NCBI GenBank assembly: GCA_964404205.1
Contig: CAYOJD010000142.1
Location: forward strand, 1-6,880
DNA length: 6,880 nt
DNA from: CAZWBR01 sp964404205
GTDB taxonomy: Bacteria > Bacteroidota > Bacteroidia > Bacteroidales > Prolixibacteraceae
Reading direction: 5' to 3'
How positions within the stretch are numbered: the stretch's first letter is position 1; every line of letters begins with the position of its first letter. The notes under the pieces are model-generated. The model had not been told where the DNA came from, made no database searches, and saw nothing but the letters and a program-made list of their open reading frames with translations. Made by a program: the position numbers and the translations under genes. This document shows, one piece after another, positions 6,342 to 6,880 of the stretch.

Positions 6342-6701
6342 ATGATGATAAAACCGCTTAGCGTTGACCATTATATTAAAGAATTTCCAGCGGAAATACA
6401 ATTGTTACTTGAACAGATGAGATTGGCTATCAAAAGTGTTGCTCACGATGCTGCCGAATCGATTAGTTATGGTATGCCGGCTTATAAATCAAATGGAAAG
6501 CCGTTGGTCTATTTTGCGGGATTTAAGAACCATATCGGTTTTTATGCCACCCCTTCAGGCCATACCGAGTTTGCTGCTGAACTTTCAATCTATAAGCAAG
6601 GGAAAGGCTCCGTGCAGTTTCCTGTCGATCAGCCCCTCCCCATCGATTTAATAGCCCGAATTGTCCGCTTTAGGGTGGATGAAAACAATCAGAAGAAATA
6701 A
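6342..6701 (+). CDS. DUF1801 family protein (YdhG-like)
   Basis: A 119-residue soluble protein with the DUF1801 pattern: an N-terminal helical part (residues 1-34, with the FPAEIQLLLEQMR stretch), then ISYGMPAYKSNGKPLVYFAG (41-60) and KNHIGFYATPSG (62-73), and a Lys-rich segment around GKGSVQFP (87-94). These blocks are what I recognise as DUF1801; the fold resembles small alpha/beta proteins and the biochemical function is unknown. A second ATG at 6345 could be the real start, changing the protein by one residue. It follows zwf by 50 bp with no recognisable promoter box, so it may be read from the zwf transcript. There is no evidence that it has a role in sugar metabolism; such genes turn up in varied surroundings. 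It ends 14 bp before a convergent gene's stop. Confidence 0.85.
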   Translation: MMIKPLSVDHYIKEFPAEIQLLLEQMRLAIKSVAHDAAESISYGMPAYKSNGKPLVYFAGFKNHIGFYATPSGHTEFAAELSIYKQGKGSVQFPVDQPLPIDLIARIVRFRVDENNQKK

Positions 6702-6715
6702 GAAGCTGCAACTAA

Positions 6716-6880
6716 CTATTGCGGCGAAAGGATAACTGTTTCTCCTATATTGGTTTCGATATCGTATTCGAAAACGGGTTTAAGTTGAACGCTATTTAAT
6801 CTGGCTGAACTGCTGATTCGGGTATCTTTAACTTTCGGTGTGATATAGAACGGATTGCTATTGGCCTGTTTTCCTTCTGT
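6716..6880 (-). CDS. C-terminal end of an unidentified protein, cut by window edge
   Basis: The minus strand is open from the right edge to a TAG at 6716-6718, giving the last 54 codons of a gene whose start lies outside. The fragment includes NPFYITPKVKDTRISSSARL early on and ends KPVFEYDIETNIGETVILSP plus a final Gln. It has no long hydrophobic stretch and alternates polar and beta-branched residues, suggesting a beta-rich end of a soluble or exported protein. I do not recognise the family. That it is coding is supported by the open frame to the edge, the protein-like composition and the stop lying just past the convergent neighbour; a chance open frame of this length is possible but less likely. 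Confidence 0.65.
   Translation of the reverse strand, partial: TEGKQANSNPFYITPKVKDTRISSSARLNSVQLKPVFEYDIETNIGETVILSPQ

Noticed and set aside
1..6880. Defence system, mobile element, CRISPR array or RNA gene
   Set aside because: The window was read for transposase or recombinase motifs, terminal inverted repeats, spaced direct repeats and tRNA-like cloverleafs; none was seen, and nearly all sequence is explained by core genes.

Overview
The window looks like ordinary chromosome from a member of the Bacteroidota. Three things point there. The genes gldE and gldD are confined to that phylum. Two good matches to the phylum's -7 promoter box (TAnnTTTG) lie upstream of genes. The start codons have A-rich leaders and no clear Shine-Dalgarno sequence. 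The order HU - mutY - ssb - gldE - gldD - phosphopantetheinyl transferase is, as I recall, common in Bacteroidota genomes. I cannot place it below phylum with confidence; a Bacteroidales/Marinilabiliales-type organism is a guess.

Layout. Positions 1-387 hold two minus-strand genes. The first is an HU-family DNA-binding protein (103-387). The second, 24 bp downstream of it, is a tiny, very basic AURKAIP1/COX24-like protein that is cut by the left window edge (1-78). A 133-bp divergent intergenic region (388-520) separates them from a long plus-strand run: mutY (521-1567), ssb (1661-2125), gldE (2144-3484), gldD (about 3468-4058), a Sfp-type phosphopantetheinyl transferase (4058-4708), zwf (about 4786-6291) and a DUF1801 protein (6342-6701). 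A minus-strand gene of unknown function enters from the right edge and ends at 6716, converging on the DUF1801 gene.

How the genes work together. HU, MutY and Ssb are DNA-maintenance proteins. GldE (CNNM/CorC-type membrane protein with CBS domains) and GldD (lipoprotein) belong to the cell-envelope machinery tied to gliding and type IX secretion in flavobacteria. The phosphopantetheinyl transferase activates carrier proteins, and Zwf starts the oxidative pentose phosphate pathway. From ssb through the transferase, genes are 18 bp apart or overlap (17 bp and 1 bp), so they are probably one transcript with translational coupling. A -7 box at 1608-1615 is the likely head of that unit.

I found no mobile element, CRISPR array, defence cassette, RNA gene or convincing new system. 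The points worth a second look are modest: apparent TTG starts on two consecutive genes (gldE, gldD), an uncertain zwf start with an open 27-codon leader touching the upstream gene, an AU-rich hairpin reaching the mutY start codon, an HU protein lacking the usual intercalating proline, and the tiny mS38/COX24-like protein at the left edge.
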